Numbered from the stretch's first letter, positions 44,407 through 53,647 are shown. The stretch is DNA of 64,000 nucleotides from Acidimicrobiia bacterium (GCA_016871315.1 VFZE01000001.1:124001-188000); one strand, 5' to 3'. Numbers and translations are program-made. Notes: generated by a model not told the origin, from the letters alone.

Positions 44407-44723
44407 AGCCGGCTTCTAAGGACCAGTGTCATTTCCCCCGTCCCGTCCTGCTCGATGCGGAATGAGCCCTGAAAGCTGCTCCGCACAGGCAGTCCGGTGT
44501 CCACCTGAGCGGTTTCCGCACCGCTGATCGAACCGTCGGCATGCAACGTCAGTATCCCCACCCCAACCATGTTCAGGTTGCCTCCGAGCTTTCCGGATTC
44601 GCTGAATCCGTAGGAACCGACTACGGAGTTGCCCGCCTGAGAGTGCAGATTCTGCGGCTGCCAGAGCAGCGCCAGCGCCGCCACCGCTCCGGCCAGTCCG
44701 AAGGATCTGATTTTGTAGTTCAC
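44349..44723 (-). CDS. Small secreted protein, probably truncated at its C terminus
   Basis: A GTG at 44723 with GAGGAGA nine bases upstream opens a signal peptide (FGLAGAVAALALLWQP) and a beta-rich domain, SVVGSYGFSESGKLGGNLNM and GILTLHADGSISGAETAQV, of a kind often seen in secreted acidobacterial proteins. The last 20 residues (RLIGPAGVGCCGRCC) are read from the antisense strand of the TonB receptor remnant, so the natural end was probably lost at a deletion junction around 44400. I do not know its function. Confidence 0.5.
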   Translation of the reverse strand: MNYKIRSFGLAGAVAALALLWQPQNLHSQAGNSVVGSYGFSESGKLGGNLNMVGVGILTLHADGSISGAETAQVDTGLPVRSSFQGSFRIEQDGTGEMTLVLRSRLIGPAGVGCCGRCCRSGQR

Positions 44724-44792
44724 GAGATGATCTCCTCTTTATTTTTCGAAAATGCCTTGTTCGGCATCTCCGCAGTCAAACCCGCGATGCGG

Positions 44793-44866
44793 GGGAGAGT
44801 CGGTTAAGAGCGGGTAAAAAGCAGGTAAAACCGCTCCCGCCGCCCGGTTGCGCCTTTAAGTTAGCG
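44793..44866 (+). promoter_or_regulatory. Upstream element, copy B
   Basis: This copy reads GGAGAGTCG, GTTAAGAGCGGGTAAAAA, GCAGGTAAAA, a GC-rich insert, GGTTGCGC and AAGTTAGCG, matching copy A at 43832-43909 block by block with gaps. It ends in the TetR-gene promoter. Confidence 0.5.
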
Positions 44867-44890
44867 TCTGCTATATTAGCGGTCACTAAT
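44848..44890 (+). promoter_or_regulatory. Promoter and candidate operator of the tetR-efflux operon
   Basis: TTGCGC (44848-44853), an 18-base spacer and TATATT (44872-44877) put the start of transcription about five bases before the tetR ATG at 44889. The inverted repeat ATTAG-N6-CTAAT (44875-44890) covers the start site, a good position for TetR autorepression; GGTCACTAA resembles a half-site seen in TetR-family operators. Confidence 0.5.
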
Positions 44891-45509
44891 GTCCGCCACC
44901 GCCGCACGTCCCCGCCTGCCCGCCTCCAAGCGCCGCGCCGCCATCCTCGACGCCGCCGTCGAGCTCTTCTCCAGCAAAGGATTTCGCGGCGTCACCACCC
45001 GCGCCCTCGCCGCATCGGTCGGAGTCACCGAGCCCGTGCTCTACCAGCACTTCGCCTCCAAGCACGCTCTCTATGAGGCAATCCTCGAAATGAAGGCCAT
45101 GGAAGCCCCGTTTGAGGTCGAGCGGGAACTTGAGAGATTCACCGAGGCCGGCGACAGCCAGGCGTTCTTCACTTTGCTTGCCACGCTCATTCTGAACTGG
45201 TACTGCGAAGATCCACGCTACGCGCGCCTCCTCATGTACAGCGCGCTGGAAGGTCATGAGCTATCGGATCTGTTCTATGAGCGCCATGTCGCGATCTTCT
45301 ACGGATGGGTCACACGCCACATCGAGAGTCAAGTCAGGAGAGGCAAGATGCGCCGCACACCGCCGCTGCTGGCGGCGCGCGCCTTCGCCGGAATGGTGGC
45401 GCACCAGGGACTGATCTATGCCATCTACCATCCCGGCGATTTGGCCGCTTCCCGCAAGCAGGTGGTGAAGACCGTGGTCGATCTCTATTTGCAAGGAATC
45501 ATGAAATGA
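44889..45509 (+). CDS. TetR-family repressor
   Basis: The 206-residue protein has an N-terminal TetR helix-turn-helix: KRRAAILDAAVELFSSKGFR, then TTRALAASVGVTEPVLYQHF and ASKHALYEAIL. The C-terminal ligand domain is helical. Its stop overlaps the start of the membrane-fusion gene (ATGA), so it heads the efflux operon and most likely represses it until an exported compound binds. The inverted repeat over the start codon is its probable operator. Confidence 0.92.
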   Translation: MSATAARPRLPASKRRAAILDAAVELFSSKGFRGVTTRALAASVGVTEPVLYQHFASKHALYEAILEMKAMEAPFEVERELERFTEAGDSQAFFTLLATLILNWYCEDPRYARLLMYSALEGHELSDLFYERHVAIFYGWVTRHIESQVRRGKMRRTPPLLAARAFAGMVAHQGLIYAIYHPGDLAASRKQVVKTVVDLYLQGIMK

Positions 45510-46708
45510 AGCCGAGCCTGTTCACTACTGCACTCGCTTTGCTCGCCCTCGTGGCCTGCAACGGCGTAGACCCAGCCCCAGGAGCGAAAGCCGCCACCAA
45601 AACAACCTTGGATCCGGTCGAAATCCGCGCCGCCGCCGCCGAGTCGCGCACCGTCGAGCGCGCCATTGACGCAACCGGCTCGCTCTATCCCGATGAGGCC
45701 GTCGCGATCAGCGCCGAAGTCGCCGGACGCGTCTCCACAATTCTCGTCGACTACGGTCAATCGGTCCGCAAGGGCCAGGTGATCGCCGAACTCGACGCGC
45801 GCGAATATCAACTGCAACTGGAACGTAGCCGCGCCACGCTGGCGCAGGCGCTGGCGCGCATCGGACTGAATCCGGATCAGGAGGATGCGCGTCCTGAGTC
45901 GACACCGGCCATCCGCCAGGCCCGCGCGCAGCACGAAGACGCCCGCTCGAAATTTGAAAGCGCCAAGAAGCTGATCGCCTCCGGCGACATCTCGCGCGAA
46001 CGGTACACGGAACTCGAGAAGGCGCTCGCCGCCCGCCGCGCCGCGCTCGACGCCGCCGAGGACGATTTGCGCACCCAGTTGGCAAGCATTCAGGCGCTGC
46101 GCGCGGAAAAGGCGCTCGTGGAAAAGCGAATCGCCGATTGCACGGTGCGCGCCCCGTTCGACGCCATCGTCGAGGAGCGGCTCGCCTCCCTCGGCCAGTT
46201 CGTCAAGGACAACGTGCCGCTGGTGAGACTGGTAAAGAGCTGGCCCCTGCGGGTGCGGTTGAACATTCCCGAAGTAGCCGCCGGCGCCGTGCGCATCGGC
46301 GACAGGATCCGCTTCACCACCGAGGCCCTGCCGGGAGAGGAATTCTCCGCCGTCCTCACCCAGATGAACCCGGCGCTGGACGCGCGCAGCCGTTCCCTCA
46401 GCGTCGAGGCACGGATCGGCGAAAGCGGCACGCGTCTGCGCCCGGGCATGTTCGTCAAGGCGCGCCTCGTGCTCGACAACAAGGCGCAGATCGTCGCCGT
46501 GCCGAAGGAGGCGCTCTACACCGTGGCCGGGCTGACCAAGCTCTTCACGATTGAAGACGGAAAAGCGCGCGAGCGGCGCGTGGAGCCCGGTGACGCGATT
46601 GACGGATGGGTCGAGGTTCCGGCCGGCGTGGTGAAGCCAGGCCAGCCGGTGGCCGTCGATCAGCTGGCGCGGCTCACCGACGGCGCCGCCGTACGGGTGC
46701 GGATTTAG
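45506..46708 (+). CDS. RND efflux membrane-fusion lipoprotein
   Basis: The 400-residue product starts at ATG 45506, overlapping tetR by four bases. It has a lipoprotein signal (LLALVACNG), the lipoyl halves of an MFP (EVAGRVSTILVDYGQSVRKG and CTVRAPFDAIVEERLASLG) flanking a long alpha-hairpin at about residues 105-210, then the beta-barrel (LRVRLNIPEVAAGAVRIGD) and the membrane-proximal domain. It would link the RND pump to the outer-membrane channel. The next gene begins two bases after its stop. Confidence 0.92.
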   Translation: MKPSLFTTALALLALVACNGVDPAPGAKAATKTTLDPVEIRAAAAESRTVERAIDATGSLYPDEAVAISAEVAGRVSTILVDYGQSVRKGQVIAELDAREYQLQLERSRATLAQALARIGLNPDQEDARPESTPAIRQARAQHEDARSKFESAKKLIASGDISRERYTELEKALAARRAALDAAEDDLRTQLASIQALRAEKALVEKRIADCTVRAPFDAIVEERLASLGQFVKDNVPLVRLVKSWPLRVRLNIPEVAAGAVRIGDRIRFTTEALPGEEFSAVLTQMNPALDARSRSLSVEARIGESGTRLRPGMFVKARLVLDNKAQIVAVPKEALYTVAGLTKLFTIEDGKARERRVEPGDAIDGWVEVPAGVVKPGQPVAVDQLARLTDGAAVRVRI

Positions 46709-46710
46709 AA

Positions 46711-49700
46711 ATGCAAAAACTGGCGCAAATCTGTATCCGCCGGCCCGTCTTCGCGACGATGCTCATCCTGTTTCTCGTGGTGATGGGCATCGACGCCTAC
46801 TCCAAGCTCGGTGTCGATTTCTTCCCGAAGGTGGAGTTTCCCATTGTCACCATTACCACCACGCTGCGCGGCGCCGCGCCCGAAGAGGTGGAGTCCCAGG
46901 TCACCCGGCGCATCGAAGAGGCCGTCAATACGATCAGCGGCATTGACGACCTGAGCTCCGTCTCGGCCGAAGGCATCTCGATCGTCAACATCCAGTTCGT
47001 GCTCTCAAAAAACGCCGACGTGGCGGCGCAGGAGGTTCGCGACAAGGTCGCGCGCGTGCAGGCGCAACTGCCGCGCGATACCGATCCCCCCATTGTCGAT
47101 AAGATCGCCACCGATGCCTCGCCGGTGATCAACGTTGTGGTCTCCAGCCCGCGCGATCTCCGCGAGACCACCAAACTGGTGGATGACCGCATCAAGAAGA
47201 ACCTCGAATCGCTCTCCGGCGTCGGCCAGATCCGCTTCGTCGGAGACCGCCGCCGCCAGGTGCAGGTATGGCTCGATCCCGCCCGCGCCTTCGCCTACGG
47301 CCTGAATGTGGACCAGATCCGCGCCTCGCTGGCGGCCCAAAACGTCGAAGTCCCCGGCGGGCGCATCGAACGAGGCCCGCGCGAGGTGACCGTCCGGACG
47401 CTCGGCCGCGTGGAACGTCCCGCCGATTTCAGCCGCGTCATCGTGGCGGCGCAGGCAGGCGCTCCGGTTCGCATCAGCGATATCGCCGAAGTCGTCGATG
47501 GGTTCGAGGAGCCGCGCTCCTTGGCCCGCCTCAACGGCGCTTCGGCGGTGGTGCTGGAGGTGCGCAAGCAGGCAGGAACCAACACCCTCGACGTCATCGC
47601 CGGAGTGAAACAGCGCATCGAAGAGCTGCGCCCGTCGCTGCCTCCCGATTTGCAGATCGCTTATATGCGCGACCAGTCGGGATTCATTCTCGAATCCTTC
47701 CGTGCCGTGCAGGAACATCTGTTGCTCGGCGGCGTGCTCGCCGGCATTATCGTGCTCGCCTTCATCCGCAGCTGGCGCTCCACCATAATCGCCGCCATCG
47801 CCATTCCCACCTCTATCATCTCCACCTACACGCTCATGAACATGATGGGCTTCACCCTGAACCAGATCACCATGCTCGGCCTGGTGCTGGTGGTCGGCAT
47901 CGTGATCGACGACGCGATCGTCGTGCTCGAGAACATTTTCCGGTTCATGGAGGAGAAGGGGCTGCCCCCCATTCAGGCCGCCATTCAAGGAACGCGCGAT
48001 ATCGGTCTCGCCGTGATGGCCACCACGCTCAGCCTCGTCATCATCTTCCTCCCCGTCGCCTTCATGGAAGGCATCGTTGGCCGCTTCATGTCGAGCTTCG
48101 GCTTCACCGCCGCCTTCGCCATCATGGTCAGCCTGCTGGTCAGCTTCACTCTCACGCCGATGCTCTGCAGCCGCTGGTTGCGCTTCCATCCCGGCGAAGC
48201 CACCAAGGACACCTGGCTGTTCCGCGCCATGGCCGCCCCCTACCGCGCCATGCTCAACTGGTCCATGCGCCACCGCTGGGCGATTGTCGTCCTATCGGTT
48301 TTGGTCACTTTTTCCTCCTGGCCGCTGTTCATGGGGATCGGCAAGTCGTTCCTGCCCACCGACGACCAGAGCGAATTCGAAGTCACCGTGAAGCTGCCGC
48401 CCGGCTCCTCGCTGGAGGGAACCGATGGCGTGATGCGCGAAATCGAAGCCGAGCTGCGGCGGCTGCCCGGCATTCGCGACATGCTCACCGCCATCGGAGC
48501 CGACGTCCGCCAGCAGGTGGACCGCGGCTCCGTCCTGATTCAGCTCGTCCAGCCCGGTGAGCGCGGCAAGACGCAGGATGAGCTGATGCTGCTGGCGCGG
48601 GAGCGGCTGAGCCGGTTCCGCGACCTGACCATCGGTGTACAGCTGCCGTCGCTGATCTCGGGCGGCGACAACCGCGAACTGATGTTCTTCGTCCAGGGGC
48701 CCGACCTCGCCCGGTTGGACCGCTACGCCACTGCGATCATGAAAAAGCTCTCGGAAGTGCCTGGGCTGGTCGATCTCGATTCCAACTACGAGCCCGGCAA
48801 GCCGGAGCTGCGCGTGGTGATCAACCGCGACAAGGCGGCCGACTTGAACGTCAACGTCGCCTCCATCGCCACCGCCATGCGCACACTCGTGGCCGGTGAT
48901 CAGCAGGCCACTACATACCGCGAAAGCGATGACCGCTACGACGTCATGCTCCGCGTGAAGAAGGAGTTCCGCGATTCCCCGGAAGCCCTCCAACGCCTTT
49001 TCGTGCCCTCCTCCACTCTCGGCAACGTGCCGCTATCCAACGTCGCGCGCTTGGCACCCTCCACCGGCCCGTCGCAAATCGCCCGCTACAACCGCCAGCG
49101 CCAGGTGCTGATTATGGCCAACATCGCCCCGGGGCAGTCGCTCTCCAATGTTTTGAACGTCCTCAACATCACCGTCGCCGGACTGAATCTGCCGCCGGAA
49201 TACCGCACCGGAACCATCGGCCGCAGCAAGGAGTTCGCGCGCGCCGGCAGAGCCTACGTCGCCGCCCTCATTCTGTCCATCGTGCTCATGTACATGATCC
49301 TGGCGGCGCAGTTTGAAAGCTTCGTCGACCCGGTCACGATTCTGCTCAGCCTGCCTCTCTCGGTCCCCTTCGCGCTGCTCTCACTCATGGTGGCCGGAGA
49401 AAACTACTCCATCATTTATTCCTCCGTCGGCATTCTCGTGCTGTTCGGCATCGTGAAGAAGAACGCGATCCTACAAATCGACCATATCAAGAGCTTGCGC
49501 GCGGACGGCGTGGCGCGTGCACAGGCCATTATGCACGGCTGCGAGGACCGCTTGCGCCCCATCCTCATGACAACGGCCGCGCTGGTAGCCGGCATGATTC
49601 CCATGGCCCTCGGCGGCGGAGCAGGCTCGGGCAGCCGCCGGACGGTGGCCATCGTCGTCATCGGCGGCCAGACGCTATGCCTGCTGCTGACCTTGCTGGT

Positions 49701-49809
49701 GACCCCGGTCGCCTATTCGCTTTTTGATGATTTCGCCGAGTGGTGGTCGCGCCAGATGAAAAGGCTCGCTCTGTTCGCCGGCCGGCCATCGCCGGCGCCG
49801 GGAGATTAA
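46711..49809 (+). CDS. RND-family efflux pump, HAE1 type
   Basis: The 1032-residue inner-membrane pump starts at ATG 46711 (MQKLAQICIRRPVFATML), two bases after the upstream stop. It has the twelve-helix, two-porter-domain layout: LGVDFFPKVEFPIVTI at the N terminus, GIVIDDAIVVLENIFRFMEE in the fourth-helix region with proton-relay Asp residues, and LMYMILAAQFESFVDP and IVKKNAILQIDHI in the second half. It exports hydrophobic compounds using the proton gradient; substrates cannot be predicted. Confidence 0.95.
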   Translation: MQKLAQICIRRPVFATMLILFLVVMGIDAYSKLGVDFFPKVEFPIVTITTTLRGAAPEEVESQVTRRIEEAVNTISGIDDLSSVSAEGISIVNIQFVLSKNADVAAQEVRDKVARVQAQLPRDTDPPIVDKIATDASPVINVVVSSPRDLRETTKLVDDRIKKNLESLSGVGQIRFVGDRRRQVQVWLDPARAFAYGLNVDQIRASLAAQNVEVPGGRIERGPREVTVRTLGRVERPADFSRVIVAAQAGAPVRISDIAEVVDGFEEPRSLARLNGASAVVLEVRKQAGTNTLDVIAGVKQRIEELRPSLPPDLQIAYMRDQSGFILESFRAVQEHLLLGGVLAGIIVLAFIRSWRSTIIAAIAIPTSIISTYTLMNMMGFTLNQITMLGLVLVVGIVIDDAIVVLENIFRFMEEKGLPPIQAAIQGTRDIGLAVMATTLSLVIIFLPVAFMEGIVGRFMSSFGFTAAFAIMVSLLVSFTLTPMLCSRWLRFHPGEATKDTWLFRAMAAPYRAMLNWSMRHRWAIVVLSVLVTFSSWPLFMGIGKSFLPTDDQSEFEVTVKLPPGSSLEGTDGVMREIEAELRRLPGIRDMLTAIGADVRQQVDRGSVLIQLVQPGERGKTQDELMLLARERLSRFRDLTIGVQLPSLISGGDNRELMFFVQGPDLARLDRYATAIMKKLSEVPGLVDLDSNYEPGKPELRVVINRDKAADLNVNVASIATAMRTLVAGDQQATTYRESDDRYDVMLRVKKEFRDSPEALQRLFVPSSTLGNVPLSNVARLAPSTGPSQIARYNRQRQVLIMANIAPGQSLSNVLNVLNITVAGLNLPPEYRTGTIGRSKEFARAGRAYVAALILSIVLMYMILAAQFESFVDPVTILLSLPLSVPFALLSLMVAGENYSIIYSSVGILVLFGIVKKNAILQIDHIKSLRADGVARAQAIMHGCEDRLRPILMTTAALVAGMIPMALGGGAGSGSRRTVAIVVIGGQTLCLLLTLLVTPVAYSLFDDFAEWWSRQMKRLALFAGRPSPAPGD

Positions 49810-49812
49810 TTC

Positions 49813-51444
49813 ATGCGTGTTGTATTCTTTTTATTCACCGCTGCCATTGCGTTTGCGCAGGCGCCCCCGCGCGTCGGCGTCGGCATCACCGAGACGAAGC
49901 TCACTTTGCATCAAGCCCTCGAATCGGCCCTCAAATCCAACCTCGAAATCGAAATCCAGCGCACCACCCTCGCCACCGCAAACGAGGCCGCCAAGGCCGC
50001 GCGCGGCGCTTTTGATCCGCTCTTCCGCTGGCAGCCGTCACTCGAGTCGCGCACCATTCCCACCGCTTCCCCCCTGCTCGGCGCCGAAGGCAAACTCGTC
50101 GAACGCGTGGCCGTGCAGAACGTGCAGATTTCGCAACGGCTGCCCTGGCACGGCGCCACGCTGGTAGCCGGCTTCGACAATTCCCGCCAATCGACAACCA
50201 ACCCGTTCAGCGGCCTGACGCCCTTTTACAACTCCAGGCTCCTGTTGCAGTTTCAGCAGCCGCTCCTGCGCAACCGCAAGACCGACGCCTCCCGCGCTGA
50301 AATCCAGATCCGTTCGCGCAACACCGATATCTCCCGAACCGAACTCGAGTTGAAGGTCATCGACGTTGTCACGCGTACCGAAACCGCTTATTGGGATCTG
50401 GTCGCCGCAAGGCAGGACGTCGAGGTCAAGGCCGACGGAATGCAGTGGGCGCGCGAGCAACTCGACCGCACACGCCGCATGATCGAATCCGGCACGCTCG
50501 CCGCCGTCGAACTGGCGGCCGCGGAAGCCGAACTCGAGCGCCGCGCCGACAGTTTCCATGCCGCCGTGGGAACGCTCACCGAGGTGGAAAACGGCTTGAA
50601 GCTGCTCATCGCTTCGGAGCGCTCCCAGGACATCTGGACCGACGCGATCGTGCCGGTGGAGGAGCGCACCGCTGGAACCACCGGCGCCGAGGAGTTGGCT
50701 GAGGCAACCAGGCTCGCGCTCGGGAAAAGGCCGGAGCTGCGCCAGCTCGACCTTCTCGATCAGAACAACGGCACCCAAAAGAAACTGGCCTCGGACCAGA
50801 TGAAGCCGCAGCTGAACCTGGTCGGCTCCTACATCAACAGCGGCCTGGCCGGCGCCGTGCAGCCCACCGAGAACCCGTTCGCCGAAAGCTCGCTGGCAAC
50901 AGCCGCAAGGTTGAACGAGCTTTCCAGGCTGAACGGCCTGGCGCCGCTCTCTCCGGTCAATTTCGGCGGCGTGCCGCCGGGCTTGCTCGGCGGTTACGGT
51001 TCGGCGCTCTCCAACCTGTTCGGCGGCAGCTTCCCGGCCGTCCAGCTCGGCGTCTCCATGGAATGGAACATGCGTAACCGCACGGCCGAATCAACCCTGT
51101 CGCAGGCGGTCATCTCCGAGCGCCGCCTCCGTCTCCAGCGCACCCAGCTGGAACAGGTGATCGCCGCCCAGGTGCGCAACTCGCTACAGGCGCTGGCCAC
51201 GGCCCGCCAGCGCATCATCGCCGCCGAAGCCAGTGCCCGCGCCGCCCAGGAGAAGCTGGACAGCGAAGTGCGCCTGTTCCAAAATGGCGAATCCACCAAC
51301 TTCCTGGTGCTGACTCGCCAGAACGAACTCTCCGATTCCCGCCGCCGCGTCGTCGTCTCCCGCCTCGAGTTCAACAAAGCCGTCGCGCGCCTGCGCCAGG
51401 CCTCGGGCACAACGCTCGAAGCCCACAGCCTCCAGGTGCCGTAG
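49813..51444 (+). CDS. TolC-family outer-membrane channel
   Basis: The 543-residue protein has a signal peptide (VVFFLFTAAIAFAQ) and two OEP repeats with long coiled-coil helices (LTLHQALESALKSNLEIEI; LELKVIDVVTRTETAYWDL; AISERRL-like segment QAVISERRLRLQRTQLEQV). A Gly/Pro-rich loop at about residues 345-405 is longer than in E. coli TolC. It starts three bases after the pump gene and completes the tripartite exporter. Confidence 0.92.
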   Translation: MRVVFFLFTAAIAFAQAPPRVGVGITETKLTLHQALESALKSNLEIEIQRTTLATANEAAKAARGAFDPLFRWQPSLESRTIPTASPLLGAEGKLVERVAVQNVQISQRLPWHGATLVAGFDNSRQSTTNPFSGLTPFYNSRLLLQFQQPLLRNRKTDASRAEIQIRSRNTDISRTELELKVIDVVTRTETAYWDLVAARQDVEVKADGMQWAREQLDRTRRMIESGTLAAVELAAAEAELERRADSFHAAVGTLTEVENGLKLLIASERSQDIWTDAIVPVEERTAGTTGAEELAEATRLALGKRPELRQLDLLDQNNGTQKKLASDQMKPQLNLVGSYINSGLAGAVQPTENPFAESSLATAARLNELSRLNGLAPLSPVNFGGVPPGLLGGYGSALSNLFGGSFPAVQLGVSMEWNMRNRTAESTLSQAVISERRLRLQRTQLEQVIAAQVRNSLQALATARQRIIAAEASARAAQEKLDSEVRLFQNGESTNFLVLTRQNELSDSRRRVVVSRLEFNKAVARLRQASGTTLEAHSLQVP

Positions 51445-51457
51445 ATTGGTAGGTAAG

Positions 51458-52597
51458 ATGAAAACCCCCCTCTTCACGGCGATCTGCTTGTTGGCGCTGA
51501 TCCGCGTGCCGGGCTTGGCCTCCGACCCCTTCTCTACCGAGCTTTACCTCCTGGCGCGGGAACCGGGCAAGAATCTCGTCTTGTCTCCCTTCAGCGTCTC
51601 GGCGGCAATGGCCATGGTACATGCCGGGGCCCGCGGCGCGACGCGCGGCGAGATCGCCAAAGCGCTGCGCTTCGATCTGGAAGGCGAAAAACTGGACGCA
51701 CGTTACCGCGACCTTTCCACGCAACTGCCCGACGCAAAAAACTACGATTTGCGGAGCGCCAACGCACTCTGGGCCCACAAAGACTTTCCTGTCGCACCTG
51801 CCTTTGTCTCTCTTTGCCGCTCCTACTACACCGCGCCGCTCGAGACCGTCGATTTCGCGCAACCGGACGCCGCGCGCCTCCGCATCAACTCCTGGGTGGA
51901 GGAGGCCACCGCCCGCCGCATCCGCGAACTACTCCCTCCCGGTTCGGTTGACCCCTTGTCCCGCCTCGTGCTGACCAACGCGATTCACTTCCACGGCAAG
52001 TGGGCAACGCCCTTCCGGCGCGAGAGTACAAAGCCCGGCCCGTTCCGCACACTGCAGGGAGAAAGCGTAACCGTTCCGATGATGGCCCACTCCGGAAGCT
52101 TCCGCTATGCCGAGACCGGGACGGCGCAGATGCTGGAACTGCCGTATGCCGGCGGGCGCATGGCGATGCTCCTTCTGCTGCCCCGCGATGCCACCGGGCT
52201 GGAAGCGCTGGAGAAGAGCCTCCCCGATGGATTGCCCGCGGGCGCGGCCTCACGACCCGTGGCCGTGAAGCTCCCCAAGTTTCAGTTCACCACCTCGCTC
52301 CCGCTGACCAACCTGCTGAATCAGATGGGAATCAAGGCCGCATTTGACGCGGCCCGCGCCGATTTTTCCGGTATCAGCACGGCGGACGGACTGGCCTTGA
52401 CCGCCGTGCTGCACAAGGCCTTTATCGAAGTGAACGAGGAAGGAACGGAAGCGGCCGCGGCCACCGGCGCGATCATCGGAGTCACCTCCTTCATCGAACC
52501 GGTTGCCTTCACCGCCAACCGCCCCTTCCTGTTCCTGATCCGCCACGCCGCCACCGGCACGGTGTTGTTCGCGGGCCGCGTCGCCGATCCACGCTAA
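51458..52597 (+). CDS. Serpin with inhibitory-type hinge, exported
   Basis: The 379-residue protein starts at ATG 51458 with a signal peptide (PLFTAICLLALIRVPGLA). The serpin core is complete: VLSPFSVSAAMAMVHAGARG, VLTNAIHFHGKWATPF and the C-terminal signature FTANRPFLFLIRHAATG. The hinge EEGTEAAAATG matches the small-residue pattern of inhibitory serpins, so it should trap proteases by loop insertion; by alignment the scissile bond lies near Val-Thr-Ser. It follows the TolC gene by 13 bases and so probably rides on the efflux transcript. It converges on the trypsin-like gene with two bases between stops. Confidence 0.9.
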   Translation: MKTPLFTAICLLALIRVPGLASDPFSTELYLLAREPGKNLVLSPFSVSAAMAMVHAGARGATRGEIAKALRFDLEGEKLDARYRDLSTQLPDAKNYDLRSANALWAHKDFPVAPAFVSLCRSYYTAPLETVDFAQPDAARLRINSWVEEATARRIRELLPPGSVDPLSRLVLTNAIHFHGKWATPFRRESTKPGPFRTLQGESVTVPMMAHSGSFRYAETGTAQMLELPYAGGRMAMLLLLPRDATGLEALEKSLPDGLPAGAASRPVAVKLPKFQFTTSLPLTNLLNQMGIKAAFDAARADFSGISTADGLALTAVLHKAFIEVNEEGTEAAAATGAIIGVTSFIEPVAFTANRPFLFLIRHAATGTVLFAGRVADPR

Positions 52598-52599
52598 CG

Positions 52600-53634
52600 T
52601 CAGGTTTTTTGCGCCGACATGGCTCTTGCCGTTTCCGGTTTCGCCAGTTCCAACTTCGCCTCGATCCTCTCGCTTAATTCCTTCATCGTTCTGGATAGCT
52701 TGCAGGCGACCGTCAGCTTGCCGACGGGTGCGAAGGCAAGTCCCACCGCGGCGTCCTTATCCTTCAGCACGACGGCCGCGCCGGAGTCGCCATCGGCCGC
52801 CAGGCCGCCGTCATCCCATTCAATGAGAAACTGGTCCGCGAAGCGGAACGTGCCGAAACCGTAATCGACGATCATCTCCGCCGTGATGTCGGTGACCGTC
52901 CCTGTGAGTTTGCCGGTGCTCTTGCCGAACATGACCACCTTGTCCCCAATTTTGGGCACCTCGATGTCGGTAATGGTCCGCCCGTCGGGGAAGACAGGAC
53001 TAACCTTGCCAGCGTAACCGTCCTTCACCTTCGCCAGGGCGCAATCGACGAAATTCACCTCGCCGTGGAGCAGGGGCACGGAGGACTCCAGCTCTGCGAA
53101 GGCAATCGGGTTCTCTGCGTGATGAAGGTCCTCGAAGGCGGGAGACACAATGTCGGTCCCCACCGGAACGCGTCCCTTAATCGCCAGCACGTGATTCGTG
53201 CCAAGGATATAGAGCTTTTTTTTCTTGTCCTTGATCACAAGGCCGAGAGTGCCGGAAATGGAGTGGGGGTTACCCGCCTGATGGGGGCCAATTGAGGCGC
53301 CCGGTGCGATGTTTGCGCCGGAGTGTCCGTCCGCTTCCTCGTGCCGTACACCGGGAAACGGAGAAACCGGAAAATCCATCGCGATCACGTCGGTGCTCAC
53401 ATCGGGGAAGGGTGAGGTGACCACCGAGGAAGCCGCGACATGCTCCAGCGGGTGTTTGATGCTCACGTAAACGCGCACGCTTGTCGTTCCTGTATCCACG
53501 CCTTCGATCAGTTTCGGACCGATACCCACGCCGACGACGTTTCGCCCTGCGGGCTTGCCCAGGAATCGGTTGGCCAGTATCTGCCGCGCTGCCTGTAACC
53601 GTTGCTCAGTGGGTTGCGGAGGTTTCGTGCTCAT
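52600..53634 (-). CDS. Trypsin-like serine protease, no signal peptide
   Basis: The 344-residue protein starts at ATG 53634 (MSTKPPQPTEQRLQAARQIL), preceded by AAGGAAG. A chymotrypsin-type triad can be read: His148 in YILGTNHVLA, Asp197 in VNFVDCALAKV and Ser284 in DGDSGAAVVL. About 125 N-terminal residues precede the fold, including NVVGVGIGPKL and a TSVRVYVSIKHP strand. No signal peptide or membrane helix is seen, so it is probably cytoplasmic. An A8 run (53223-53216) encodes KKKK just before the catalytic His. It is the last gene of the sigma-CHAT operon, 13 bases after the unknown gene. Confidence 0.8.
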   Translation of the reverse strand: MSTKPPQPTEQRLQAARQILANRFLGKPAGRNVVGVGIGPKLIEGVDTGTTSVRVYVSIKHPLEHVAASSVVTSPFPDVSTDVIAMDFPVSPFPGVRHEEADGHSGANIAPGASIGPHQAGNPHSISGTLGLVIKDKKKKLYILGTNHVLAIKGRVPVGTDIVSPAFEDLHHAENPIAFAELESSVPLLHGEVNFVDCALAKVKDGYAGKVSPVFPDGRTITDIEVPKIGDKVVMFGKSTGKLTGTVTDITAEMIVDYGFGTFRFADQFLIEWDDGGLAADGDSGAAVVLKDKDAAVGLAFAPVGKLTVACKLSRTMKELSERIEAKLELAKPETARAMSAQKT

Positions 53635-53647
53635 GATTTCTTCCTTT

